From contig JAJPHH010000122.1 in NCBI GenBank assembly GCA_021325385.1, forward strand, positions 1 through 64,000: a stretch of DNA of 64,000 nt, written 5' to 3'. The DNA is from Alphaproteobacteria bacterium. GTDB lineage: Bacteria > Pseudomonadota > Alphaproteobacteria > Rhizobiales > Beijerinckiaceae. Position numbers and translations under genes: made by a program. The notes under the pieces were generated by a model, which did no database searches, was not told where the DNA came from, and saw only the letters and a list, made by a program, of their open reading frames with translations. Positions 1-8,079 of the stretch are shown in pieces (the first letter of the stretch is position 1; each line of letters opens with the position of its first letter).

Positions 1-107
1 AGGAGAAGGAGAAGGAGAAGGAGAAGGAGAAGGAGAAGGAGAAGGAGAAGGAGAAGGAGAAGGAGAAGGAGAAGGAGAAGGAGAAGGAGAAGGAGAAGGA
101 GAAGGAG
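1..107. repeat. GGAGAA hexanucleotide tandem repeat (microsatellite)
   Basis: About eighteen uninterrupted copies of the hexamer GGAGAA run from the window edge to 107, so the array probably continues upstream. No copy differs from the unit. A six-base unit keeps reading frame when copy number changes. All three forward frames are open across it; only one of them, Glu-Lys, ends before the neighbouring gene. Confidence 0.95.
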
Positions 108-158
108 TCCTCTCGCTCCGCGAAGCGGCGGAAGAGCGGCCGCAAAGCGGCCGAGTGA
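3..158 (+). CDS. Possible 3' end of a Glu-Lys-repeat protein (partial, speculative)
   Basis: In the frame starting at base 3 the hexamer array reads (Glu-Lys)n. It continues as ESSRSAKRRKSGRKAAE and stops at TGA 156-158, 21 bases before the converging RpiR-family gene. The tail is basic, which would suit a nucleic-acid-binding or disordered tail. No start is visible because the frame is open at the window edge. The other two forward frames are also open through the array, so the coding potential is weak evidence and the stretch may simply be a non-coding microsatellite. A 7-bp hairpin (137-143 with 147-153, loop AAA) overlaps the end. Confidence 0.3.
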   Translation, partial: EKEKEKEKEKEKEKEKEKEKEKEKEKEKEKEKEKESSRSAKRRKSGRKAAE

Positions 159-179
159 AACGGATTTCCAACCTCTCTC

Positions 180-1004
180 TTACGTCCCCTCGGCCCGCCG
201 GTTCGCCAGCGCCACCGCGAGCGTGATGGCCAGGCAAAATGTCGCTGACAGGGAACGGAAGGCGCCGAAATCGCTCTCCGCCACTTCGAAGCGCGCCTTG
301 GCGAAGCCGGCGAGCGGCGATAGGGGACTGTCGGTGATGACCACGATCGGCACGCCCCGGTTAGCGGCTTGGCGCGTCAATTCGACCGTGAAGGGCGTAT
401 AGGGCGCAAAGCTGATCGCGATCAGCGCGTCGTCGCCTCCAGCATGGGCCAGTTGCTCGGCGCCAAGACTGCCGACATTGTCGATCAGAGCCGCGCGGAC
501 GCCGAGCTTGGCGAGCGCGTAGGCCAGATAATGAGCGACCGGAAAGGCGCGCCTCTGGCCGAGCAGATAGATCATGCGAGCGCCGGCCAAGGTCTCGATG
601 GCGAGGTCGAGCGTTTCCCGCGTCACGCTCTCGCGCAACCGGGCGAGCGAGGCGGTGGCGGAATCGGCGAAGCCGGCGAGCAGGTGAGTCGGATCGCCCG
701 AATCCATCGCCTTGTCGTGCAGCGCCATCATCCGCTCGGGATAATCCGGCCAGCGCTTGCGCAAGCGCGAACGGAAAATCTCCTGCATGTCCGAAAAGCC
801 GGAAAAGCCGATCGACTGCGCGAAGCGGACCAGGGTCGAGGCCTGGACATGGGCATGGCCGGCGACGCTGGCGGCGGTGCCGAGCGCCATTTCGTCCGGA
901 TGCTCCAAGGCGAAGGCGGCGACTTGCTGCAGCCGCTTGGGCAGTTCAGGCTGAATTTCGATCAGCCGCAACTTGAGTTCGTCGAAATCGACTGGCGGAG
1001 TCAT
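180..1004 (-). CDS. iolR: MurR/RpiR family transcriptional regulator, probable inositol-catabolism repressor
   Basis: Predicted 274-residue DNA-binding repressor. An N-terminal RpiR-type helix-turn-helix covers about residues 1-80, with the recognition region near residues 39-77. A SIS sugar-phosphate-binding domain covers about residues 120-260. The start chosen is the ATG at 1004, which begins with MTPPVDFDELKL as RpiR proteins do; the frame stays open further upstream but there it runs into the divergent gene. It sits beside an inositol catabolic island, and in rhizobia an RpiR-type protein, IolR, represses iol genes, so the same role is inferred. The effector would be an inositol-derived phosphate bound by the SIS domain. 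The divergent region 1005-1188 holds a candidate operator at 1081-1094. The family call is firm; the name iolR rests on context. Confidence 0.85.
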   Translation of the reverse strand: MTPPVDFDELKLRLIEIQPELPKRLQQVAAFALEHPDEMALGTAASVAGHAHVQASTLVRFAQSIGFSGFSDMQEIFRSRLRKRWPDYPERMMALHDKAMDSGDPTHLLAGFADSATASLARLRESVTRETLDLAIETLAGARMIYLLGQRRAFPVAHYLAYALAKLGVRAALIDNVGSLGAEQLAHAGGDDALIAISFAPYTPFTVELTRQAANRGVPIVVITDSPLSPLAGFAKARFEVAESDFGAFRSLSATFCLAITLAVALANRRAEGT

Positions 1005-1080
1005 TCGAAAATGCGCTTCCTTGCCCGACGTCCCTGGCGCGAGGGCCGCGCCTTCAGACTTGACACTGTCGGCGTCAGAC

Positions 1081-1094
1081 AGAATGAAATTTCC
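1081..1094. promoter_or_regulatory. Candidate IolR operator, AGAAT-N5-TTCC
   Basis: The site AGAATGAAATTTCC lies between the divergent regulator and oxidoreductase genes. It matches GGAA-N6-TTCC, the inverted repeat I recall for the rhizobial RpiR-type IolR, at seven of eight defined bases. The reverse complement of 11010-11023, in the iolG/SDR promoter region, has the same AGAAT-N5-TTCC form. It also contains the palindrome GAAATTTC (1086-1093). Confidence 0.45.
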
Positions 1095-1188
1095 AAAAAC
1101 CTTAGCCGGAGAATGTTTATTATAGATGGCGAGCGGGCGCGAGTCTTGCGCGCGCATCGTGCCCATCGAGCGAAGGAGGAGGCGCGCC

Positions 1189-2298
1189 ATGACCACGATC
1201 GGCGTCGGCCTGATCGGCACCGGATATATGGGGAAATGCCATGCTTTGGCTTGGACCGGCGTGAAGGCGGTTTTTGGCGACACGCCCGACATTCGGCTGG
1301 CCTCGCTCTGCGACGCGACGCCCGAACTCGCGGCGAAGAAGGCGGCGGAATTCGGCTTCCTGAAGTCGACCGCGGACTGGCGCGCGCTGATCGCCGACCC
1401 CGAAATCGACGTCGTCTCGGTGACGACGCCCAATCACCTCCATGCCGACATGGCGATCGCCGCGCTGGAGGCGGGCAAGCATGTCTGGTGCGAAAAGCCG
1501 ATGGCGCCGAAATACGCGGACGCCGAGCGCATGACAGCGGCGGCGCGGCGCTCGGGCAAGGCGGCGATCCTCGGCTACAACTATATTCAGAATCCGGCGA
1601 TCCGCTACATCCGAAAATTGCTCGACGAGGGCAAGATCGGCGCGGTCAATCATGTCCGCATCGAGATGGACGAGGACTTTCTCGCCGATCCCGATCAGCC
1701 GCATTCTTGGCGGAGCGAAGCCGCGGCCGGTTACGGCGCGCTCGACGATTTCGCGGTGCATCCGTTGAGCCTGATTTCGACGTTGTTCGGCCGGGTCGAG
1801 AGCGTGTTTGGGGACATGGCGAAGCCCTATCCGGATCGGCCGCATCAGGGCGGCCGGCGCGCCGTCGAGACGTTTGACATCGCGACCGCCTTGCTGCGCT
1901 TGCCGGGAGGGATCAGCGGCGCGATCCATGTCAACCGTTGCGCCTGGGGGCGCAAGGGGCGCATTTTCGTGCAAATTTTCGGCGGGCGCGGCATGATCGC
2001 CTTCGATCAGGAGCGCTTGAACGAGGTGCAGATCTACCTCGCCGAGGGTCGCCCGGAGGATCAGGGCTTCCGCGTCATCTTGATGGGGCCGGCGCATAGG
2101 CCCTATGACCGCTTCATCGTCGCGCCCGGCCATCAACTCGGCTTCAACGACCTCAAAGTCATCGAGTGCCGAGCGCTGATTGGCCGTATTCTCGGCGAGG
2201 AAACCGTGGCCATCGATTTCGACGAGGGCCTGGCGATCGAGCGCGCCGTGCATGCGATCGCCCAAGCATATCGCGAGGGACGATGGGTGACGGTTTGA
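1189..2298 (+). CDS. Gfo/Idh/MocA family oxidoreductase (inositol/sugar dehydrogenase-like)
   Basis: Predicted 369-residue NAD(P)-dependent dehydrogenase acting on a cyclitol or sugar. The Rossmann motif GLIGTGYMG lies at residues 7-15, the family EKP motif (lysine in the active site) at 102-104, and a DDFAVHPL segment in the second domain supplies the Asp/His pair. The ATG at 1189 was chosen because AAGGAGGA at 1173-1180 precedes it by eight bases; an upstream ATG at 1126 has no ribosome site. It is divergent from the RpiR-type regulator and lies at the edge of the iol island. It therefore probably oxidises or interconverts an inositol isomer or related sugar, in addition to IolG at 11053. 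The substrate cannot be read from sequence. Confidence 0.9.
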   Translation: MTTIGVGLIGTGYMGKCHALAWTGVKAVFGDTPDIRLASLCDATPELAAKKAAEFGFLKSTADWRALIADPEIDVVSVTTPNHLHADMAIAALEAGKHVWCEKPMAPKYADAERMTAAARRSGKAAILGYNYIQNPAIRYIRKLLDEGKIGAVNHVRIEMDEDFLADPDQPHSWRSEAAAGYGALDDFAVHPLSLISTLFGRVESVFGDMAKPYPDRPHQGGRRAVETFDIATALLRLPGGISGAIHVNRCAWGRKGRIFVQIFGGRGMIAFDQERLNEVQIYLAEGRPEDQGFRVILMGPAHRPYDRFIVAPGHQLGFNDLKVIECRALIGRILGEETVAIDFDEGLAIERAVHAIAQAYREGRWVTV

Positions 2299-3386
2299 GC
2301 GAGGACGTTGCCGCGCCGCTCGCCTCCCCAGCGCAGCGGGAGAGGCGGACCGCGCCGAGGGCGGGGGAGGAGGCCGCGGCGTCTGTCCACCATCCTGATG
2401 CGCAGCGCCGCGTCAACCGTGTTTCGCACGGTCCTCCCGCGCGGCCTGCGCGGCAGAGGGTCCAAGCGATCGACGTCGCGCGCGGGGCCGCGCTGCTTGG
2501 CATGGCGGCGTACCATCTGAGCTGGGATCTCGCCTATTTCGGCCTCGCGCCGCCGAATTTCCCGCTGGCCCCGCCGATGCGGCTCTTCTCGCATTTGGTC
2601 GCCAGCGTCTTTCTCGCGTTGGTCGGCGTCTCGTTGGTCCTCGCCCATAGCGACGGTTTCAACCGTCGCGCGTTCCAGCGCCGGTTCGCGATGATTTGCG
2701 GCGCGGCGGCGCTGGTGACCGGGGCGAGCCTTGTCATCGCGCCGCAAGCAGCCATCTATTTCGGCATTCTCCATTGCATCGCCGTGGCGAGTTTGCTCGC
2801 CGCGCCGCTCCTGCAAGCGCCGCTTTGGATCGCCTTCGCCGCCGCAGCCTTGGTCTTCGTCGCGCCGTCTCTCTTCGCCAGCGCTGCTTTCGATCAGCCC
2901 GCAATCATTTGGCTTGGGCTCAATACGACTCTGCCCAGCACGTTCGATTGGCGCCCGCTCGCGCCATGGTCGGGCGTGGTCTTCCTTGGCGTCGCCTTGG
3001 GGCGCCTGTTTTCGCGGTCGCTGATCGCATCAAAGTTCGCGCAATGGGATCCGAAAACCTCCGCCTCCCGCGCGTTCGCCTGGGCCGGCAGGCGCAGTCT
3101 ATTGATCTATCTGGTTCACCAACCCGTCTTGTTCGCGCTCCTATGGGCCGCCACCGGCTTCGTCTCGCCGGAAACGAGGCGCGACGAAGCCAATTTTGGG
3201 ACGGCATGCTTGTCGCAATGCGCTCGCGGCGGCGGGGCGGCGGATCATTGCCGGCGCGCTTGCCAATGCGTCGTAGACGGCTTGCGCGGCTCCGGTCTGG
3301 CCATCGCCTTCTCGCGCGCAGGCCTCGACGAAGCCGAGCACGCAAAATTTTTGAACATCGTGCAGGGCTGCGCGCGAGCGCCCTGA
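2283..3386 (+). CDS. DUF1624 membrane protein (heparan-alpha-glucosaminide N-acetyltransferase catalytic domain-like)
   Basis: Predicted 367-residue polytopic membrane protein. After an odd hydrophilic N-terminus the typical DUF1624 opening RVQAIDVARGAALLGM appears near residue 62. Many hydrophobic segments follow, then a SLLIYLVHQPVLF segment typical of acyltransferase-3-like membrane proteins. The C-terminal tail is cysteine-rich (ACLSQC, CRRACQCVV, and a final GC), a feature I associate with proteobacterial DUF1624 members. The start ATG 2283 overlaps the preceding gene by 16 bases, indicating translational coupling. Residues about 12-58 are Arg/Ala-rich, encoded by a GC-rich inverted-repeat-like stretch (about 2320-2390), and look like an insertion. 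The substrate is unknown; transfer of an acyl group to a cell-envelope sugar is the family-level guess. Confidence 0.75.
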   Translation: MGDGLSEDVAAPLASPAQRERRTAPRAGEEAAASVHHPDAQRRVNRVSHGPPARPARQRVQAIDVARGAALLGMAAYHLSWDLAYFGLAPPNFPLAPPMRLFSHLVASVFLALVGVSLVLAHSDGFNRRAFQRRFAMICGAAALVTGASLVIAPQAAIYFGILHCIAVASLLAAPLLQAPLWIAFAAAALVFVAPSLFASAAFDQPAIIWLGLNTTLPSTFDWRPLAPWSGVVFLGVALGRLFSRSLIASKFAQWDPKTSASRAFAWAGRRSLLIYLVHQPVLFALLWAATGFVSPETRRDEANFGTACLSQCARGGGAADHCRRACQCVVDGLRGSGLAIAFSRAGLDEAEHAKFLNIVQGCARAP

Positions 3387-3393
3387 GGTCTCG

Positions 3394-3411
3394 GACCGAG
3401 CCCTCTCGGTC
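3394..3411. terminator. Hairpin between converging genes, possible bidirectional terminator
   Basis: GACCGAG (3394-3400) pairs perfectly with CTCGGTC (3405-3411) across a four-base loop. It lies between the converging DUF1624 gene and iolB, overlapping the iolB stop. There is no real T-tract on either side, so terminator function is tentative. Confidence 0.4.
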
Positions 3412-4210
3412 ATTTCAACATCCAGGCGTGGTCAGGATCGTTGTAAAAGCGCCATGTGCGCTTCGGGCCCGCCATGACGTTCAGATAGTACAACTCGTAG
3501 CCATGTGGCGCGCCGACCGGATGATAGCCGCGCGGCACCAGCACGAGGTCTCGATCGCCGACGGTGATCGTCTCGTCGAGCGTGCGATCGTCGGTATAGA
3601 CGCGCTGGAAGGCGAAGCCCTGTGGCGGCGTTATCCGATGATAGTAAGTCTCTTCGAGGTAGGATTCGTCCGGCAGGGCGTCGCGGTCGTGCTTGTGCGG
3701 GGGATAGCTCGACCAATTGCCGCCAGGCGTGATCACCTCGACGACAAGCAGGCTTTCCGCTTCGACCGTCTCCGACAGAATGTTGCGTACATAACGCGTG
3801 TTCGATCCCGCGCCGCGCGTCATGGTCTCGACCTCGGCAGGGGCGATCACCCGCGCCGGCAATTTGCCGGAAGCCGGCGCAGAGCAGATGGCGATTTCGC
3901 AATCCGTCTCGGCCGCGATCTCGTAGTGGTCTCCGGCCGGCAAGTAGACGGACCAGGGCAGGCCGTCGAAAACATTGGCGCGCTCGCCGATCACGCCGGA
4001 ATCCAATTTCTGCGCCGTCACCCGCGCCTTGCCGGAGAGGAGGACGATGCAGGCTTCTCGCTTGCCCGTCCCGGCCGAATAACCGCCGCCCTGTTTCAGA
4101 TCCCGCGCCTCGAATCCGACATAGGTCCAGCCTGCGCTTTCCGGCGTCACGCAATGGACAAGGCCGTCGACGGATTCTTTCGGTCGCAGAAGAAGTTCCG
4201 AGCGCGCCAT
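3410..4210 (-). CDS. iolB: 5-deoxy-glucuronate isomerase
   Basis: A 266-residue cytosolic isomerase of myo-inositol catabolism. It converts 5-deoxy-D-glucuronate to 2-deoxy-5-keto-D-gluconate, the substrate of IolC. The sequence has the two-cupin IolB architecture with the metal-site segments PPHKHD and SYLEETYYH, followed by GYHPVGAPHGYELYYLNVMAG near the C-terminus. Length is as expected. It is the last gene of the minus-strand operon and begins 21 bases after the iolE stop. Assignment is strong from both sequence and position. Confidence 0.96.
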   Translation of the reverse strand: MARSELLLRPKESVDGLVHCVTPESAGWTYVGFEARDLKQGGGYSAGTGKREACIVLLSGKARVTAQKLDSGVIGERANVFDGLPWSVYLPAGDHYEIAAETDCEIAICSAPASGKLPARVIAPAEVETMTRGAGSNTRYVRNILSETVEAESLLVVEVITPGGNWSSYPPHKHDRDALPDESYLEETYYHRITPPQGFAFQRVYTDDRTLDETITVGDRDLVLVPRGYHPVGAPHGYELYYLNVMAGPKRTWRFYNDPDHAWMLK

Positions 4211-4231
4211 GACGCATGCTCCCTTCGCTCG

Positions 4232-5137
4232 CTAAACCAAGCCGCTTTCTTTCAGCGTCGCCCGCAGATGGGCGACGCCCTTCTTCGCGTAAGCTAAAGT
4301 CGGCGCCTTCGTCGGATCTTGCTCGGCCTCCAGCACCACCCAGCCGGAATAGCCCCGCAGCTCCTTGAACACGGCGGCATAGTCGACGACGCCGTCGCCC
4401 GGCACGGTGTAGACGCCGAGATCCGCGCCCTTGCCGAGGATCGAATCGAGGAAGCTCCAATCGCCCGCCTTCGCCTCCTCCATCTGCCGCCGCCGCACGT
4501 CCTTGCAGTGAACATGCGTGATCCGGGACTTGTACCGACGGGCGAGATCGGCTGGGTCCGCCCCGCCCCAAGTGGCGTGGCCGGTGTCGAGCAGGAGATT
4601 GGCCGGCGGCTTCGTATGCGCCATGAATGCGTCGATGTCCTCCGGCGACTGGACAATCGTCCCCATATGATGGTGGTAGCAGAGCTTCAGGCCTTCGGCG
4701 GCGAGCAACTCTGCGAACTCCGTGATCTTCGCGCCATAGCTCGCCCATTCGCCGCTCTTCATCACCGGCCGCCGCGACAGAGGCTTGCTGCGGTCGCCGT
4801 GGATCGCGTTGGACGTCTCGGCGACGATGAACACGTCCGTACCCATCGCCTTCAAGAGATCGCGATGCGGCTTAGCGAGGTCGAACTCCTCGCGGGCCGT
4901 CCGTTTGAGCAATTCGATCGAATGCCAGCCGCCGATACAGGCCAGGCCATAGGGCGCGAGCGCAGCCTTCAAAACCGCGGCCTGACGCGGGAACTTGTTG
5001 CCGAGCTCCATCCCCTCGAAGCCGGCTTCCTTGGCTTCGGCGAGGCACGTCTCGAGCGGCGTCGCGCCGCCGATTTCCTGCAAGTCGTCGTTGGACCATC
5101 CGATCGGATTCGCCCCGAGCCTGACCGCCATTCTCAA
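4232..5137 (-). CDS. iolE: 2-keto-myo-inositol (inosose) dehydratase
   Basis: A 301-residue TIM-barrel enzyme of the xylose-isomerase-like superfamily. It dehydrates 2-keto-myo-inositol to 3D-trihydroxycyclohexane-1,2-dione, the substrate of IolD. The N-terminus LGANPIGWSNDDL and the motifs CYHHHMGT, LLLDTGHATWGG and HVHCKDV are typical of IolE and supply metal-binding Glu/Asp/His residues. Its start overlaps the iolD stop by four bases (ATGA), a sign of coupled translation. It lies between iolD and iolB in the operon. Confidence 0.96.
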   Translation of the reverse strand: MRMAVRLGANPIGWSNDDLQEIGGATPLETCLAEAKEAGFEGMELGNKFPRQAAVLKAALAPYGLACIGGWHSIELLKRTAREEFDLAKPHRDLLKAMGTDVFIVAETSNAIHGDRSKPLSRRPVMKSGEWASYGAKITEFAELLAAEGLKLCYHHHMGTIVQSPEDIDAFMAHTKPPANLLLDTGHATWGGADPADLARRYKSRITHVHCKDVRRRQMEEAKAGDWSFLDSILGKGADLGVYTVPGDGVVDYAAVFKELRGYSGWVVLEAEQDPTKAPTLAYAKKGVAHLRATLKESGLV

Positions 5138-6981
5138 TCTCCCACGCGCTGGTCGGCCAGCGCCGTTTCATATTTCTTGCGCGCCGCGACCACGGTCTCG
5201 CGTTGCGAGACTTCCGGCACCGCGACGTCCCACCAGAAGCCGCCCGCGTCGGTGACGACCATCGGATCGGTCTCGATGACCAGGACTTGCGTGACGCTGG
5301 CGTCGCGGGCTTTGGCGAAGGCCGCCTCCAGTTCGCCGATCGATTTGACTTTGACCGCTTCGGCGCCGAGGCTACGCGCATGCGCGACGAAGTCGATCTC
5401 CGGCAGGGTCTCGTGCCGAGCGTCGCGCAACAGATTGTTGAACGATTCGCCGCCGGTAGCGCGCTGCAGACGGTTGATGCAGGCGAAGCCGCGATTGTCG
5501 TTGACGACGATGATCAGCTTCAAGCCGAGCATCACCGAGGAGGCGATCTCGGAATTCATCATCAGGTACGAGCCGTCGCCGAGCACGACGACGACCTCGC
5601 GGTCTGGATGGGCCAGCTTGACGCCAAGTCCGCCGGCGATCTCGTAGCCCATGCAAGAATAGCCGTATTCGGAATGGTAGCCGAGCGGCGCGCCGGCTCG
5701 CCACAGCTTGTGCAATTCGCCGGGCAGGCCGCCGGCGGCGCAGACCACGATATCGGACGATTTGCCGCCGCGCATCAGAGCGCCGAGCACCTGCGCGTCG
5801 GAGGGGATTTCGGCGTTGGTCGGCGCGACATAGCGCGCCGAAACCTTGGTCCATTCCTCTTTCGCCTTCGCCGCTCCCGCGCTCCAGGCTTCGGGCGCCT
5901 TCCAATCGTCGAGCGCCGCGCCCAGCGCGCCGATGCCCGCGCGCGCGTCGGCGACCAGCGGCGTCGCGCGGTGCTTGCAGGCGTCGAAGACCTGCACATT
6001 GAGGCCGATGAAGCGGCGCTCTGGATTCTTGAACAAGGCCCATGAGCCGGTGACGAAGTCGGCAAGGCGCGCGCCGACCGCCAAAATGACGTCCGCCTCC
6101 TCGGCGTATTTATTCGCCGCGCTGGTGCCGGTGACGCCGATCGCGCCGAGCGACAGAGGATGATCGACCGGAACGGCGGATTTGCCGGCGTGAGTCTCTG
6201 TCATCGGCACGCCGCGCTTCTCGCAGAAAGCGAGCAGTTCCTTTTCGGCGCCCGAATAGAGGACGCCGCCGCCGGCGATGGCCAGCGGCTTCTTGGCGCC
6301 GCGCAACAGAGCGGCGGCCTCGCGCAGTTCGTGCGGGTCCGGCCCTTGGCGGCGCTGGCGGTGCATGCGTTCTTCGAAGAAGCTTTCGGGGTAATCGTAA
6401 GCTTCCGTCTGCACGTCCTGGCAGAAGGCGAGCGTGACCGGCCCGCATTCGGCGGGATCGGTCAGCACGGAGACGGCCCTGGTCAGCGCCGGCACGATCT
6501 GCTCGGGCCGCGTGATGCGATCGAAATAGCGCGACACAGGCCGGAAGCAATCATTGGCGCTGATCGCGCCATCGCCGAAATCCTCGACCTGCTGCAGGAC
6601 CGGATCCGGCCGGCGGTTGGCGAAAACGTCGCCCGGCAGGAACAGGACCGGAAGGCGATTGACATGGGCCGTCGCCGCGGCGGTCACCATATTGGTCGCG
6701 CCGGGGCCGATCGAGCTGGTGCAGGCCATGATGCGGCGCCGGCGCATTGCCTTGGCGTAGGCGATCGCCGAAAGGCCCATGGCCTGCTCGTTATGCGAGC
6801 GATAAGTCGGCAGCACGTCCTGCGCCTGCTGCAGCGCTTCGCCCAGGCCGGCGACGTTGCCGTGGCCGAAAATGGCGAAGATTCCGGCGAAGAGCCGGAC
6901 CTTTTCGCCGTCTATTTCGGTCATTTGCTGGCTCAAAAAGCGGACTGTCGCCTGCGCGGCGGTGAGACGGATGGTTTTCAC
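5134..6981 (-). CDS. iolD: 3D-(3,5/4)-trihydroxycyclohexane-1,2-dione acylhydrolase
   Basis: A 615-residue thiamin-diphosphate-dependent ring-opening hydrolase producing 5-deoxy-glucuronate. The N-terminal pyrimidine-binding domain has the conserved glutamate in GHGNVAGLGEAL (about residues 38-49). The C-terminal domain carries the ThDP/Mg motif beginning GDGSYLMM at about residue 468 and ending in VVNDN about 25 residues later. Length is normal for IolD. It overlaps iolE by four bases and follows the membrane protein gene by 18 bases, so it is internal to the operon. Confidence 0.96.
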   Translation of the reverse strand: MKTIRLTAAQATVRFLSQQMTEIDGEKVRLFAGIFAIFGHGNVAGLGEALQQAQDVLPTYRSHNEQAMGLSAIAYAKAMRRRRIMACTSSIGPGATNMVTAAATAHVNRLPVLFLPGDVFANRRPDPVLQQVEDFGDGAISANDCFRPVSRYFDRITRPEQIVPALTRAVSVLTDPAECGPVTLAFCQDVQTEAYDYPESFFEERMHRQRRQGPDPHELREAAALLRGAKKPLAIAGGGVLYSGAEKELLAFCEKRGVPMTETHAGKSAVPVDHPLSLGAIGVTGTSAANKYAEEADVILAVGARLADFVTGSWALFKNPERRFIGLNVQVFDACKHRATPLVADARAGIGALGAALDDWKAPEAWSAGAAKAKEEWTKVSARYVAPTNAEIPSDAQVLGALMRGGKSSDIVVCAAGGLPGELHKLWRAGAPLGYHSEYGYSCMGYEIAGGLGVKLAHPDREVVVVLGDGSYLMMNSEIASSVMLGLKLIIVVNDNRGFACINRLQRATGGESFNNLLRDARHETLPEIDFVAHARSLGAEAVKVKSIGELEAAFAKARDASVTQVLVIETDPMVVTDAGGFWWDVAVPEVSQRETVVAARKKYETALADQRVGD

Positions 6982-6999
6982 GAGGCCTGCTCCGTTGCT

Positions 7000-8079
7000 T
7001 TAAGTCGTCACGTCGAGGGTTTTCGGACGCAGCGCGCGCAAAGCGGGCGGCAGAAGCGCGTCGACGGCCGAACTGATCGCCTCGCGCTTTCGCTGGTAAA
7101 ATATGCCGGCAAAGATCACGCCGAGACCGATGAGGGAGACGATGAAGGAGAAGGCGAGAACGTCGTTGAACACGTCAAAGGCGAGATAGCCGAGATACAT
7201 CGCGACGCCGATCACGCCGAGCACGGCGTATATCCGGCGATTGAGGAAGACCGCGAAGCCGATCAGGCCGATATTCAACAGGCAATAGATCGCCTTGCCG
7301 ATTTCGGCCGCGTCGGAAGCTGAGGTGATCGCGCCCCAGAAGGTCAGCGCGCCGAACAGATGCAGCCAAAAGCCGAAGTCGCCGGCGGCTGGTCGCTTCA
7401 GGTCGATCGCCCAGGCGGCGAGGATCATCGCCGCGCCAAAATAAAGCGAAACGCGACGCCGCAACTCCCAATCCGAAAGCCAGTCGCTGACCGTATAGGC
7501 TTTGACCAGCAGAGCCGCGAGGTCCATCGACAGGAACCAGAGCGCGATCGCCGCGACCATCAGGATGAATGGAAAGGCGAAAAAGCGCAGCGCCAACATT
7601 GCGGCGAGGACCGTCCCGACCTCCATATAGACCCAGCTCGCATTGATGAGCGGAAAGAAGCTCTGATAGTTTTTCGGCTTGTCCGCCGCCCAAAGATCGA
7701 GCGCGTCCTGGACGCCATAGATCGCGAGCGGCGTCATCGACACCGCGACTGCGACCGCCAAACCGGCGGGCGTCCTAAGGTCCGGCGTGCGCCAGAGAAA
7801 GGCGCCGAGCGCGGTGAAGCCGGCGGCGTAGACCAGCGCGGTCGCGGTCAGAGCGTAGCCGCCGAGCGCGTTGAACGCGACGTTGGAGAACAGGCCCATC
7901 GCGGACATGACCAACAACGCGCCGGCGTAGTAGAGGACATGGGTGACGTCGAATTTCGGCGCAGGCGACTTCAACGGCGCGCCGGCCCGGCTGTCGAAGA
8001 ACGCGACGAGGCGGTCGCGAGTCTCGGCGTCGATCACGCCGGCCTCGAACGCCGCCTGCAATTCGCGCGCTTGCGTCAT
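7000..8079 (-). CDS. Polytopic membrane protein (DUF2157-like) inside the inositol operon
   Basis: Predicted 359-residue integral membrane protein. A short soluble N-terminus (residues 1-40, with AGVIDAETRDRLVAFF) resembles the start of DUF2157 proteins. About ten hydrophobic helices follow, ending in IFYQRKREAISS. I see no transporter-family signature. The start ATG at 8079 overlaps the iolC stop by four bases (ATGA), so it is probably translationally coupled to iolC; iolD follows 18 bases later. A gene of this kind is not part of the described iol pathway. It could aid inositol uptake, efflux or membrane sensing, but the sequence does not say. An upstream in-frame start at 8139 would lie inside iolC and is not preferred. 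Confidence 0.8.
   Translation of the reverse strand: MTQARELQAAFEAGVIDAETRDRLVAFFDSRAGAPLKSPAPKFDVTHVLYYAGALLVMSAMGLFSNVAFNALGGYALTATALVYAAGFTALGAFLWRTPDLRTPAGLAVAVAVSMTPLAIYGVQDALDLWAADKPKNYQSFFPLINASWVYMEVGTVLAAMLALRFFAFPFILMVAAIALWFLSMDLAALLVKAYTVSDWLSDWELRRRVSLYFGAAMILAAWAIDLKRPAAGDFGFWLHLFGALTFWGAITSASDAAEIGKAIYCLLNIGLIGFAVFLNRRIYAVLGVIGVAMYLGYLAFDVFNDVLAFSFIVSLIGLGVIFAGIFYQRKREAISSAVDALLPPALRALRPKTLDVTT

Noticed and set aside
1-107. CRISPR-like array
   Set aside because: The hexamers are directly adjacent with no spacers; it is a microsatellite.
369-1877. Long plus-strand open frame opposite the RpiR gene
   Set aside because: It crosses the divergent promoter, has no family-like sequence and shadows two well-supported genes; such frames are common in GC-rich DNA.
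2696-4297. 533-codon plus-strand frame across DUF1624 and iolB
   Set aside because: Arg-rich, unlike any family, and overlaps two clear genes; its length only reflects scarcity of stop codons.
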